NCBI GenBank assembly: GCA_030252795.1
Contig: CP127080.1
Span: 1 to 64,000 of the forward strand
Reading direction: 5' to 3'
Length of the DNA: 64,000 nt
DNA from: Porticoccaceae bacterium LTM1
Lineage (GTDB): Bacteria; Pseudomonadota; Gammaproteobacteria; Pseudomonadales; Porticoccaceae
The notes under the pieces are model-generated. The model had not been told where the DNA came from and did no database searches. It saw nothing but the letters and a program-made list of their open reading frames with translations. Both the position numbers and the translations under genes were made by a program. Positions 20,222 to 28,718 of this stretch are shown here, in pieces (within the stretch, counting starts at the first letter, position 1; each line of letters opens with the position of its first letter).

Positions 20222-21043
20222 CTACACCTCCCGCTTAATATGCACATCCCGTTGCGGGAACGGAATGGTAATTCCTTCGCGATCAAAGGCCAGTTTCACA
20301 GCCTCCATAGTGCCAAAATAAACTTTCCAGTAATTCTCTGAAGCGCACCAGGGGCGCACCAGAATATTTATCGAGCTGTCGGCGTGGGCGCTGATAAAAA
20401 TATCCGGCGTGGGTTCTGGCAAGACCTGGCTATCTGCCGATAGCACATCTGCGATTACCTGCTTGGCCTTGACTAGGTCATCCTCGTAGCTGATACCAAA
20501 AGTCATATCCACGCGACGGGTTGGCTCGCAGAAAATGTTCTTTAAGCATCCGTTGGAGAGATTTCCGTTGGGGATCACAATCTTCTCGTTGTCGCGAGTG
20601 AGCAGGATGGTGTTGAAGATCTGGATCTCCTGAACTACGCCGCGATAACCCTGGGCCTCAATCTCGTCACCAGCTTTGAATGGTTTGAACAGCAAAATCA
20701 GAACACCACCGGCAAAATTCGCCAGACTGCCTTGCAGTGCCAACCCTACAGCCAAACCTGCAGCACCCATGACCGCGATCAGCGAGGTCATTTCCACACC
20801 GACCATGGAGGCAAAAATCACCAGCAGAATCAGTTTGAGGGTGATGTTGATGATGCTGTGCAGGAATTTAACCAATGTGGGTTCGGCGTGACTTTTGGCC
20901 AACCCCTTGTCTACAACTTTAACGACACGTCCTACCAGCCACCAGCCAACCCAAAGCACGATCAAGGCGAGCAGGAACTTGGGAGCGTATTGCATCGCAA
21001 GTTCTGTCGCCGTTTCCAGATATTGCTCACTGTTTTCCATCAT
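20222..21043 (-). CDS. mscS: Small-conductance mechanosensitive channel (MscS family)
   Basis: MscS channels open under membrane tension and release solutes during hypo-osmotic shock. The 273-residue protein is close to E. coli MscS (286). Three helices lie in the first 125 residues. The pore-lining third helix contains GAAGLAVGLALQGSLANFAGGVLIL, and the beta domain begins FKAGDEIEAQGYRGVVQEI. NEKIVIPNGNL is conserved. Either of two adjacent Met codons could be the start. No partner gene is obvious. Confidence 0.95.
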   Translation of the reverse strand: MMENSEQYLETATELAMQYAPKFLLALIVLWVGWWLVGRVVKVVDKGLAKSHAEPTLVKFLHSIINITLKLILLVIFASMVGVEMTSLIAVMGAAGLAVGLALQGSLANFAGGVLILLFKPFKAGDEIEAQGYRGVVQEIQIFNTILLTRDNEKIVIPNGNLSNGCLKNIFCEPTRRVDMTFGISYEDDLVKAKQVIADVLSADSQVLPEPTPDIFISAHADSSINILVRPWCASENYWKVYFGTMEAVKLAFDREGITIPFPQRDVHIKREV

Positions 21044-21170
21044 CTCGCTCCATTTTTCTAATTAGCCCTAATAACGTTTAGAAGAGAGATATCAGGGGCG
21101 TCAAATTAATAGTCCGCTGCCGTGATAGGATAATGGACAAGTTTCTTCTTATATTTGGTACCTCTGATTG

Positions 21171-21644
21171 ATGAAAAAAGTCGCCATCTTTGTCGATGTT
21201 CAAAACATCTACTACACCACCCGCGAAGCCCATGGCCGCAATTTCGATTACAACCGCTTCTGGGCTCAGGCGACTGAAAACCGCGAAGTCGTTGCCGCCT
21301 ATGCATACGCCATTGATCGCGGTGACGAGAAGCAGCGCCAGTTCCAGAATATCCTTCGCGCTATAGGCTTTGAAGTTAAGCTGAAGCCCTTTATTCAGCG
21401 GTCTGACGGCTCTGCCAAAGGTGACTGGGATGTGGGGATTACAATTGATGTAATGGAGCAGGCGGCTGATGTGGATACTGTGATTCTGGTGTCCGGTGAT
21501 GGCGACTTTGCCATATTGATGGATAAAGTCGGGCAGGGTATGGGTAAGCAGACCGAGGTGTACGGCGTACCGGCGTTAACCGCTGATGCGCTGATCAATT
21601 CTTCCGGAAAGTTTGTGCCCATTGAAGGAGAGCTGCTGCTATGA
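21171..21644 (+). CDS. NYN-domain (LabA/DUF88-like) protein
   Basis: A 157-residue protein of the NYN family, a PIN-like fold often with RNase activity. The acidic residues fit: FVDVQNIYY (Asp9), GDWDVGITIDV, and VSGDGDFAILM. I chose ATG at 21171 over a TTG three bases earlier. Its stop overlaps the start of the GFA-type gene by 4 bp (ATGA), so the two are translated together. The target is unknown. Confidence 0.87.
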   Translation: MKKVAIFVDVQNIYYTTREAHGRNFDYNRFWAQATENREVVAAYAYAIDRGDEKQRQFQNILRAIGFEVKLKPFIQRSDGSAKGDWDVGITIDVMEQAADVDTVILVSGDGDFAILMDKVGQGMGKQTEVYGVPALTADALINSSGKFVPIEGELLL

Positions 21645-22042
21645 GCGAGCAAATGATTACCAGTTCAGGAGGCTGCCACTGTGGAGCGGTTCAGTTTGAG
21701 GTGCAGACGCCGGACTCTGTTGTGGTTCACGAATGTAATTGCTCTATGTGCCAGATGGTCGGGTTTCAGCACCTGATTGTCCCCAAGTCCAGATTTAAAC
21801 TGCTGCAAGGTGAAGCGGATATCACCACCTACACCTTCAATACGGGTGTAGCCAAGCACACCTTTTGCAAACATTGCGGGGTAAAGCCGTTTTATATTCC
21901 CCGCTCCAACCCGGATGGTTTCAGCATCAATCTGCGATGTCTGGACCAGAGTGGTTTTCAGAAAATTACGCTTGAGCCTTTTGACGGCCAGAACTGGGAG
22001 CAATCGGCGGGCGAGTTGGCGCACTTGTCCAAAGAATCCTGA
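21641..22042 (+). CDS. GFA-family (glutathione-dependent formaldehyde-activating-like) zinc protein
   Basis: A 133-residue protein of the GFA/CENP-V family. Zinc-binding cysteines appear as GGCHCGAVQFEV, HECNCSMC and FCKHCGVKPF, in the expected spacing. Few members are proved enzymes; many bind a thiol adduct. Overlapping the NYN gene suggests a shared transcript, not necessarily a shared pathway. Confidence 0.88.
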   Translation: MSEQMITSSGGCHCGAVQFEVQTPDSVVVHECNCSMCQMVGFQHLIVPKSRFKLLQGEADITTYTFNTGVAKHTFCKHCGVKPFYIPRSNPDGFSINLRCLDQSGFQKITLEPFDGQNWEQSAGELAHLSKES

Positions 22043-22104
22043 CGTTGCGCACGAAGCCCCACTGTGCAGCATGTAGAGCGTGCCGTGCGCACCACTAAAA
22101 AGGA

Positions 22105-22533
22105 TCAACGAACAAACTTGGTTTCCAGAATGACCGAGGAGTTAGTGCGTACAATTCCATCAAGATCACCGATACGGTCGATCACCTGACTCAGCTCCTC
22201 AGCTGACTCGGCTCGCACTACGGCGATCATGTCGTACTCTCCGCTGATGGAGTAGAGTGCACTGACCTGGGTAATTTTGTTCAGGGCAACATAGGTAGCA
22301 CCAGTCAGTTTCTGCTGTACCTGCATCATCACATGGGCCTTAAGCAGGCGCTTTTCGAATTCCTCATTGAATTCGATGGTGTAACCTTTAATGATGTTGT
22401 TATCTTCAAGTCGCTTGAGACGGTTTTGAATGGTCGAGCGACTGATATCCAGCTTGCGCGCCAGATCCGAGGTAGACATACGGGCATTAACCCGCAGCAA
22501 CGACAACAGTTTACGATCCGTATTATCAATCAT
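22105..22533 (-). CDS. Lrp/AsnC family regulator
   Basis: A 142-residue transcription factor: N-terminal helix-turn-helix (MSTSDLARKLDISRSTIQNRLKRLEDNNII, residues about 19-48) and a C-terminal RAM ligand-binding domain with VSALYSISGEYDMIAVVRAES. These sense amino acids. It is divergent from the aldehyde dehydrogenase at 22703, with a 169-bp AT-rich spacer that probably contains its operator. In pseudomonads such regulators sit next to the lysine-catabolic semialdehyde dehydrogenase, so control of that gene is likely. Confidence 0.92.
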   Translation of the reverse strand: MIDNTDRKLLSLLRVNARMSTSDLARKLDISRSTIQNRLKRLEDNNIIKGYTIEFNEEFEKRLLKAHVMMQVQQKLTGATYVALNKITQVSALYSISGEYDMIAVVRAESAEELSQVIDRIGDLDGIVRTNSSVILETKFVR

Positions 22534-22702
22534 ATTGATGATTCTTTATGTTAATTTGATTAAATCGATGGTGAATTTGTAAATTTTAGCGCTTTATTTT
22601 GACGTTGCAAATGGCGACCCTATTAGGCTGTTAGATAATCTACGCAACGCGGGCTCAACCTGAGTCGAATCCACGCAGAATAGAAGACATAGAGAGAGAA
22701 GT
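22534..22702. promoter_or_regulatory. Divergent control region between lrp-type gene and aldehyde dehydrogenase
   Basis: 169 bp between two divergent starts, with an AT-rich half (22545-22600) containing phased A/T tracts of the kind that Lrp proteins favour. I see no exact operator. The aldehyde dehydrogenase has the ribosome site AGAGAGAAG just before ATG 22703. Confidence 0.45.
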
Positions 22703-24220
22703 ATGAGCGTTCAAAACCAACTGAACAGTGCCCTGGAAGCGATGGGCATCAATGCCGCTGCAATCAGCGGCGGCGATCTGGATGTATTTTCCCCCACCGA
22801 CGGCTCCAAGCTGGGCAGTGTTAAACAGGACAACGCCTCAGAAGTTGACGCCAAAATCGCCAGCGCAACCGCAGCGTTCAAAGAGTGGCGCAAGGTTCCG
22901 GCTCCGCGTCGCGGTGAGTTGATTCGCCTGTTCGGTGAAGAGCTGCGCACTCACAAAGAAGCGCTCGGCTCTTTGGTGACTCTGGAGTGTGGCAAGATTT
23001 ATCAGGAAGGTCTGGGTGAAGTCCAGGAGATGATCGACATCTGTGACTTCGCTGTCGGCCTGTCCCGCCAGCTGTACGGCCTGACCATCGCCTCCGAGCG
23101 CCCGGGCCATAAAATGAGTGAGTACTGGCACCCGATCGGCCCAGTGGGCATTATCTCCGCCTTTAACTTCCCGGTAGCGGTTTGGGCCTGGAACACCGCG
23201 TTGGCACTGGTGTGTGGCGACAGCGTAATCTGGAAACCGTCCGAGAAAACCCCGATCACCGCCATCGCTTGTCAGCAACTGCTGGCTCGCGCTATCGACA
23301 AATTTGGCAAAGACGCGCCGCAAGGCCTATCTGAACTGATCATCGGGCACGCCGACATCGGTGAACAGCTGGTAGACGACAAGCGCGTTCCGGTTATCTC
23401 TGCTACCGGTTCCTGCGCCATGGGCCGCAAAGTGGGCCCACGTGTTGCACAGCGTTTCGGTCGTTCCATTCTGGAGCTGGGCGGCAACAACGCCATTATC
23501 GTTGCACCGAGTGCCGACCTGGATATGGCCGTTCGCGCCATTCTGTTTGGTGCCGTGGGTACCTGTGGCCAGCGCTGCACCTCTACCCGTCGCATCTTTG
23601 TACACGATGACATTTACGACACCCTCGTTCCAGCCCTGAAAACCGCTTACGGCAAAATCTCCCTGGGTGACCCGATGGATGCTAAAACCCTGGTTGGTCC
23701 GCTGATCGACGAGCAGTCGTTCAACAACATGGAAGCGGCTATCGAGCTGGCCAAGCAGAACGGCGGCGATGTTATCGGTGGTGGTCGCGCCCTGGCCGAC
23801 CAGTACCCGAAGGCTTACTACGTGAATCCAGCCATCGTTGAGATGAAAGGCGACATGAACAACGTGAAGGAAGAGACCTTCGCGCCAATCCTGTACGTAT
23901 TCCGCTACAGCGATCTGGAAGATGCCATCGAGCGTCAGAATGACGTACCGCAAGGCCTGTCCTCTGCGATCTTCACCCTGAATGTTCAGGAAGCCGAAAC
24001 CTTCGTTACTTCCGTTGGTTCTGACTGCGGTATCGCCAACGTCAACATCGGCACCAGCGGTGCGGAAATTGGTGGCGCGTTCGGCGGTGAGAAAGAGACT
24101 GGTGGCGGTCGTGAGTCCGGCTCCGATGCCTGGAAGGCGTACATGCGTCGCCAGACCAGCACCGTGAACTACTCCAAAGAGCTGCCGTTGGCCCAGGGTA
24201 TTGAGTTCAACCTGGACTGA
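22703..24220 (+). CDS. amaB: Aldehyde dehydrogenase, alpha-aminoadipate-semialdehyde type (ALDH7)
   Basis: A 505-residue NAD-dependent aldehyde dehydrogenase. The general base is Glu258 in LELGGNNAI and the nucleophile Cys292 in GTCGQRCTSTRR. The N-terminus (GGDLDVFSPTDGSKLGSVKQ) and the C-terminal GGAFGGEKETGGGRESGSDAWK match the ALDH7/antiquitin group, which oxidises piperideine-6-carboxylate/aminoadipate semialdehyde in lysine breakdown. A divergent Lrp-type gene supports this. The symbol is by family; the substrate is inferred. Confidence 0.87.
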   Translation: MSVQNQLNSALEAMGINAAAISGGDLDVFSPTDGSKLGSVKQDNASEVDAKIASATAAFKEWRKVPAPRRGELIRLFGEELRTHKEALGSLVTLECGKIYQEGLGEVQEMIDICDFAVGLSRQLYGLTIASERPGHKMSEYWHPIGPVGIISAFNFPVAVWAWNTALALVCGDSVIWKPSEKTPITAIACQQLLARAIDKFGKDAPQGLSELIIGHADIGEQLVDDKRVPVISATGSCAMGRKVGPRVAQRFGRSILELGGNNAIIVAPSADLDMAVRAILFGAVGTCGQRCTSTRRIFVHDDIYDTLVPALKTAYGKISLGDPMDAKTLVGPLIDEQSFNNMEAAIELAKQNGGDVIGGGRALADQYPKAYYVNPAIVEMKGDMNNVKEETFAPILYVFRYSDLEDAIERQNDVPQGLSSAIFTLNVQEAETFVTSVGSDCGIANVNIGTSGAEIGGAFGGEKETGGGRESGSDAWKAYMRRQTSTVNYSKELPLAQGIEFNLD

Positions 24221-24257
24221 TTTGAGGCATGAGACGGGGAGGGAACACAGCCTCTCC

Positions 24258-24331
24258 GTCATTCCCGCGTAGGCGGGGATCCAGGGTTAGAACTCCATAT
24301 CCAAATGGATTCCCGCTTGCGCGGGAATGAC
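24258..24331. repeat. Pair of GTCATTCCCGC REP-like palindromes
   Basis: GTCATTCCCGCGTAGGCGGG at 24258 and GGATTCCCGCTTGCGCGGGA near 24308 are each hairpins and together form an inverted pair ending GAATGAC at 24331. The family also appears at 11690 and 49359. It separates the aldehyde dehydrogenase from the next gene. Confidence 0.8.
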
Positions 24332-24359
24332 GATATTTTTGAGTCTCGAATTAAAATAA

Positions 24360-26582
24360 ATGAAAAACCGCGCTGAAATTGTTCACGAGAATTTCCTTAA
24401 TCGGGTCATGGCCAATGACCTGCCACAACCCACCGTCAATCTGACTCCCGCCGATGTAGGCCTCGCCGATCACGAGGTGGTGGATCTTTTTGAAAGCCAG
24501 GCGATGAGCCGACTGCTGGATATTGCCTCGCGCCGATTGCGCGCTCGCGGCGAGACTTACTACACCATTGGCAGTTCCGGTCACGAGGGTAATGCCGCAT
24601 TTGGCAAGGTGTTCAATGCCACCGATATGGCGTTCCTGCACTATCGCAGTGGTGCCCTGTTGATTCAGCGCATGAAGCAGTTGCCGGGGGAGACCCCGCT
24701 GTACGATATGTTGCTTTCCTTTATGGCGTCCAGTGAAGACCCGGTGTCCGGCGGTCGTCACAAGGTGCTGGGCAGCAAGACAACCTTGGTGCCGCCACAG
24801 ACCAGTACCATTGCCTCGCACCTGCCCAAGGCGATGGGTGCAGGTCACGCCATTGGCCTTGGCAAACATTTGAAAAATCCCGACGCGGTGATGCCGGGCA
24901 ATGCCGTGGCGATCTGTAATTTCGGCGATGCTTCCGCCAACCACTCCACCACTCAAGGGGCAATCAACACCGCCGCCTGGACCAGTTACCAGGGCGCACA
25001 AATGCCGGTGGTGTTTATCTGCGAAGACAACGGCATCGGCATCTCCACCTCGACGCCGAGCGGCTGGACCCGCGCTAACTTTGAACACCGCGCCGGTCTC
25101 AAGTACATCTACTGCGACGGTCTCAACCTTCTGGATGCAATGCGCGGTGCCCGCGAGGCTGAAGCTTTTGCCCGGAAGAATCGCCAGCCGGTGTTCCTGC
25201 ATATGCGCACAGTGCGCCTGATGGGCCATGCCGGTTCCGATGTGGAGACCAGCTACCGCACACTCAAAGAGGTAGAGGCGACTGAAGCCCAGGATCCGCT
25301 GCTGCATACTGCGCGCATTCTGATCGATAACGATATTCTCAGCCCGCAGCAGATTTGCGACATCTATCGTGCAGTAGAAGAGCGCATCGAGCGGGTGGCC
25401 GAGCAGGCTATTGCCCGCCCGAAGCTGACCACCAACACTGATGTGATGGCGTCGGTTGTGCCGCCGCACTCCGGCAAGCAGATGCCGGCGATTAAGGACG
25501 AAGAAGCGCGCTTGGCAATGTTTGGCAAAGAACAGCGCCTGCTGAATCAGCCTCACCATATGGCGCGCCTGATCAACTTCACCCTCGCCGACCTGATGTT
25601 GCAGTACCCACAGATTGTGATGTGCGGTGAAGATGTCGGGAAAAAGGGCGGTGTGTACGGTGTAACCGTCGGCCTGCAGGACAAATTCAGCCGCGCCCGC
25701 GTTACCGACACTCTACTCGATGAGCAGAGTATTCTCGGCCTCGCTATCGGCATGGCACAGAACGGCTTTATCGCGATGCCGGAGATCCAGTTTCTGGCCT
25801 ACGTGCACAACGCCGAAGACCAGATCCGCGGCGAAGCGGCGACCCTGTCGTTCTTCTCCAACGGCCAGTTCACCAACCCGATGGTGATTCGTATAGCCGG
25901 CCTTGCTTACCAGAAAGGTTTTGGCGGCCACTTCCACAACGACAACTCACTGGCGGTGTTTCGCGATATTCCCGGCGTAGTGATCGCAGTGCCCTCAAAC
26001 GGTCGTGATGCCAGCAAAATGCTGCGCACCTGCGTGAAGCTGGCTCACGAAGAGCAAAGGGTGGTGGTGTTTATCGAGCCCATCGCGCTCTACATGACCC
26101 GCGACTTGCACGAAGAGGGCGATAACCTGTGGACCTCGGTGTACGAGCCGCCCGGTGTAAACGAGATGGAACTCGGTGATATAGGCATCAGCGGTGAGGG
26201 CGATGATCTCTGCATTGTCACCTACGGCAACGGCCATTACCTGAGCTTGCAGGCGGCTAAGCAACTGGAAGAAAACCACGGTATCCACTGCAAGGTGGTC
26301 GATATCCGCTGGCTGGCTCCACTCAACGAGCAGGCCATTCTCGACGCTGCTACAAATGCCAAACATGTGTTGATCGTCGATGAGTGCCGCCGCACAGGTT
26401 CACAGAGTGAGGCGCTGACTACCCTGTTCTACGAACAGGACAGCAAAGTGGCCAGCGGCCAAAAACCGGTTGGCCGAATCACCGCCGATGACTCCTTTAT
26501 CCCACTGGCCGACGCCGCCAATCTGGTGCTGCCGAGCGTGGAAGGTATTGTCGAAAGCGCCTTGAAACTGGTGAAGAAATAG
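24360..26582 (+). CDS. Fused alpha/beta E1 component of a 2-oxoacid dehydrogenase
   Basis: A 740-residue protein joining the alpha and beta E1 subunits of a thiamine-diphosphate 2-oxoacid dehydrogenase (branched-chain/pyruvate type). The alpha half has the ThDP motif starting at Gly189-Asp190 (GDASANHSTTQGAINTAAW). The beta half starts near residue 400 (MARLINFTLADLMLQYPQIVMCGEDVGKKGGVYGV) and includes DTLLDEQSILGLAIGMA. No E2 or E3 gene is adjacent, so the lipoyl partner must come from elsewhere. It lies between a lysine-type aldehyde dehydrogenase and a FabD-like gene; the substrate is unknown. Confidence 0.88.
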   Translation: MKNRAEIVHENFLNRVMANDLPQPTVNLTPADVGLADHEVVDLFESQAMSRLLDIASRRLRARGETYYTIGSSGHEGNAAFGKVFNATDMAFLHYRSGALLIQRMKQLPGETPLYDMLLSFMASSEDPVSGGRHKVLGSKTTLVPPQTSTIASHLPKAMGAGHAIGLGKHLKNPDAVMPGNAVAICNFGDASANHSTTQGAINTAAWTSYQGAQMPVVFICEDNGIGISTSTPSGWTRANFEHRAGLKYIYCDGLNLLDAMRGAREAEAFARKNRQPVFLHMRTVRLMGHAGSDVETSYRTLKEVEATEAQDPLLHTARILIDNDILSPQQICDIYRAVEERIERVAEQAIARPKLTTNTDVMASVVPPHSGKQMPAIKDEEARLAMFGKEQRLLNQPHHMARLINFTLADLMLQYPQIVMCGEDVGKKGGVYGVTVGLQDKFSRARVTDTLLDEQSILGLAIGMAQNGFIAMPEIQFLAYVHNAEDQIRGEAATLSFFSNGQFTNPMVIRIAGLAYQKGFGGHFHNDNSLAVFRDIPGVVIAVPSNGRDASKMLRTCVKLAHEEQRVVVFIEPIALYMTRDLHEEGDNLWTSVYEPPGVNEMELGDIGISGEGDDLCIVTYGNGHYLSLQAAKQLEENHGIHCKVVDIRWLAPLNEQAILDAATNAKHVLIVDECRRTGSQSEALTTLFYEQDSKVASGQKPVGRITADDSFIPLADAANLVLPSVEGIVESALKLVKK

Positions 26583-26587
26583 CCGTT

Positions 26588-26657
26588 GTCATCCTGAGCG
26601 CAGCGAAGGATCTCCATAACTTTCGACTGAGAGATCCTTCGCTGCACTCAGGATGAC
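26588..26657. repeat. REP-like inverted repeat, GTCATCCTGAG family
   Basis: Two 27-bp arms, 26588-26614 and 26631-26657, are near-perfect reverse complements around a 16-bp loop. The arms share CTTCGCTGC and CAGGATGAC with copies at 9388 and 14370. It lies in the 122-bp gap between the E1 gene and the FabD-like gene. Confidence 0.85.
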
Positions 26658-26704
26658 AGTTAAAAAATATGTGGATAGCTCCAAATAGAAAGCGGACAAC
26701 CAAA

Positions 26705-27748
26705 ATGACCAAACAACGCGCCATCGTTATCTGCCCGGGCCGTGGCACTTATAACAAAGAGGAACTGGGTTACCTCAAGCGCCACCACAGCGATAAAATC
26801 GACTTTATTGCCATGGTTGACGAATACCGCCGCAGTCACAACCAGACACCGGTTTCCGAGCTGGATGGCAGCGAGACCTTTCGCACCGCCACCATGACCA
26901 ACAGCGAAAACGCATCGCCACTGATTTACAGCTGTGCGCTGGCGGATTTCCAGGCTATTGATCGCGACAAGTACGACATCGTCGCGGTTACCGGCAACTC
27001 CATGGGCTGGTATCTGGCGCTTGCCTGTGCCGGAGCGGTTTCTCTGGAAGGTGGAATCGAGATCGTCAACACCATGGGTACCCTAATGCAGAAAGAGGGC
27101 GTAGGTGGTCAGGTGATCTACCCGCTGGTGGATGAAAACTGGCACTACAGCCAGGATCTGCAAGACAAGCTGGACGCAACCCTAGTGGCGGCCGACAAAG
27201 AGCCGGGCGTGGAAGTGTACGACTCCATCTACCTGGGCGGTATGCGGGTGTTGGCGGCCAATAAACCCGGCATCAAATTCCTGTTGGAAAACTTGCCGCC
27301 GGTGCAGGAGCGCTACCCGATGCAGCTCTATAACCACTCAGCTTTCCACAGTCCGTTGCTGGCACAGGTTCCGGCTATGGCACATGGTGTGCTGTCACGT
27401 TCGTTATTCAGTGCGCCGACCATTCCCATGGTGGATGGCCGCGGCCATATCTGGCAGCCCTGGGCTACCGGGCTGGATGCCCTGTATGACTACACCTTTG
27501 GTCATCAGGTCGCCGAGACTTACGATTTCTCAACTGCCATAGAAGTAGCGATCAAGGAGTTCGCACCGGACAAATTGATAGTGCTAGGTCCCGGAACCAC
27601 GCTGGGAGCACCGGTCGCGCAGCAGATGATTCGCCAGAACTGGCGAGGAACAGAGAGCAAAAAGACATTTGTTGATCAACAGAAAGCAGATCCACTGGTG
27701 TTGGCATTGGGAATAGAATCCCAGCGAGAATTAGCTGTTAAAAAGTAA
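26705..27748 (+). CDS. FabD-like malonyl/acyltransferase-fold protein
   Basis: A 347-residue protein of the acyl-carrier-protein S-malonyltransferase fold. The nucleophile elbow is GNSMG with Ser99, and a catalytic-type His lies in YNHSAFHSPLL. The usual FabD GHSxG is replaced by GNSMG, so its true substrate may not be malonyl-CoA. I used the ATG at 26705 (MTKQRAIVICPGRGTYNKEE) rather than an earlier in-frame ATG at 26669. It follows the fused E1 gene across a REP-like element and may be in the same pathway. Confidence 0.8.
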   Translation: MTKQRAIVICPGRGTYNKEELGYLKRHHSDKIDFIAMVDEYRRSHNQTPVSELDGSETFRTATMTNSENASPLIYSCALADFQAIDRDKYDIVAVTGNSMGWYLALACAGAVSLEGGIEIVNTMGTLMQKEGVGGQVIYPLVDENWHYSQDLQDKLDATLVAADKEPGVEVYDSIYLGGMRVLAANKPGIKFLLENLPPVQERYPMQLYNHSAFHSPLLAQVPAMAHGVLSRSLFSAPTIPMVDGRGHIWQPWATGLDALYDYTFGHQVAETYDFSTAIEVAIKEFAPDKLIVLGPGTTLGAPVAQQMIRQNWRGTESKKTFVDQQKADPLVLALGIESQRELAVKK

Positions 27749-27854
27749 CTGACAGGCCATGGCGTGAAAGGTCGCAACAAAATGGTCACAAAACAGTAGC
27801 AAAAACACCGGGTAGTTGATTGCCTTCTGGTGCCGAATAGATTAAAAAAGATGA

Positions 27855-27869
27855 CCCCTTTTTCAGGGG
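27855..27869 (+). other. Hairpin CCCCT/AGGGG after the FabD-like gene
   Basis: CCCCT (27855-27859) and AGGGG (27865-27869) pair around a 5-base T-rich loop. It could be a weak terminator for the upstream gene or the 5' element of the next leader; no T-run follows. Confidence 0.5.
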
Positions 27870-27877
27870 GTAGGTAA

Positions 27878-27928
27878 ATTAAAACTAGAACATTATTAAA
27901 ACTAGATAGTTATTAAAACATAGCCGTT
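27878..27928. repeat. Three tandem 17-bp direct repeats
   Basis: ATTAAAACTAGAACATT (27878-27894), ATTAAAACTAGATAGTT (27895-27911) and ATTAAAACATAGCCGTT (27912-27928) follow one another without gaps. The first 12 bases of units 1 and 2 are identical; unit 3 keeps ATTAAAAC and the final TT. Tandem repeats like these usually bind a regulator in series. They lie 200 bp before a small STAS-like gene. Confidence 0.75.
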
Positions 27929-28129
27929 AGGTACGAATACCTGAGAGTTAAGGCTAGATTGAAATTGCTGGTACTGAATAAAAGAGTGTTAATCACCATA
28001 TCCAGTACCGTAGATGCAAACCGGATGGGAGCAATCAAGACTATTAATTTCTCAATGGCGGGGATCAAATCCCGTGCCTGGTATTTCCTGGAGCCTTAAC
28101 GGTAAGCGGTTAGCTATACCGGGGGTTAC
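27921..28129 (+). ncRNA. Candidate structured leader RNA with ribosome-site hairpin
   Basis: Several nested hairpins can be drawn: TAGCC (27921-27925) with GGCTA (27952-27956) around AGGTA-CGAA-TACCT (27929-27942); a long-loop pair GGTACTG/CAGTACC near 27970-28010; GGGAT-CAA-ATCCC (28061-28073); and CGGTAAGC (28100-28107) with GCTATACCG (28113-28121). The last ends in the run GGGGG (28121-28125), the likely ribosome site of the ATG at 28130, so it could hide it. No known riboswitch class fits. The RNA is unproved; it could also be a plain 5' UTR. Confidence 0.4.
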
Positions 28130-28525
28130 ATGAACTCAGTCATTAAACTGTCCTTTGGACAAGTTTTATTATTAGGCAAAAGCCTGGCTGAAGTTGTGAT
28201 CGACGAGGGCGTCGAAGTCAATAAACGGATGATTCACAATCTTCATTTAGCGCTAGCCACTCATTTGAAAGCACCTTTTCGTGTTCTTCTCAACAAAGAA
28301 AACTCCTATTCATTCAGCTATGAGGCACAGCGGGCATTTGGGAATATGTCACAGTTTCAAAGTATTGCCATGCTTGCAAAAACCAGCTCGGGTGAATTAT
28401 CAGCAAAAGTGAAATCGCAGGTCAGTGAAAGTTGTGCGGAGTTCGGCATTTTCAAATCCAGGAGTTTAGCGTTGAATTGGCTTCAGCGAGATTATCCCTA
28501 TACGGGAACTGCTATCGCCAGCTAA
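28130..28525 (+). CDS. Small SpoIIAA/STAS-like protein
   Basis: A 131-residue soluble protein. The pattern of a central LKAPFRVLLNKENSYSFSYEAQRAFGNM followed by IAMLAKTS and a C-terminal IFKSRSLALNWLQRDY resembles the SpoIIAA-like family of small alpha/beta proteins of unknown role. This assignment rests on pattern only. The GGGGG ribosome site is held in a hairpin. The gene has an unusually long 380-bp upstream region with tandem repeats and hairpins. Confidence 0.7.
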   Translation: MNSVIKLSFGQVLLLGKSLAEVVIDEGVEVNKRMIHNLHLALATHLKAPFRVLLNKENSYSFSYEAQRAFGNMSQFQSIAMLAKTSSGELSAKVKSQVSESCAEFGIFKSRSLALNWLQRDYPYTGTAIAS

Positions 28526-28619
28526 AGATGCAATAAAGCCGTGGGGCGGATCGTAATTTCAAAATAAATATAACTAAGCGATCCCGTCACAATAAAAAGC
28601 GGTTAAGGGAGTGGGTGAT

Positions 28620-28637
28620 GGAGGCCGATAGGCCTCC
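28620..28637. other. Perfect hairpin with GATA loop
   Basis: GGAGGCC (28620-28626) and GGCCTCC (28631-28637) pair exactly around GATA. It lies between the STAS-like gene and lysE. No T-run follows, so it may be an RNA-stability or attenuator hairpin. Confidence 0.55.
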
Positions 28638-28718
28638 AGAGTCCACCGCGACAATCTACAAAACTCCTCAATCGACCCAACTTCCGTTATTCTTGAGTTT
28701 TTCCTGAAGGAATCAAGA

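Noticed and set aside
24351-25559. 402-codon minus-strand frame
   Set aside because: It is antisense to the fused E1 gene, which has clear family motifs.
28021-28092. tRNA-like T-arm GGGATCAAATCCC
   Set aside because: No acceptor stem, D-arm or anticodon arm can be placed around it at the right distances.
28000-28129. Cyclic-di-GMP (GEMM) riboswitch
   Set aside because: The GGGGTTAC end looks similar, but the conserved GCAAAGCC core and the two-helix layout are missing.
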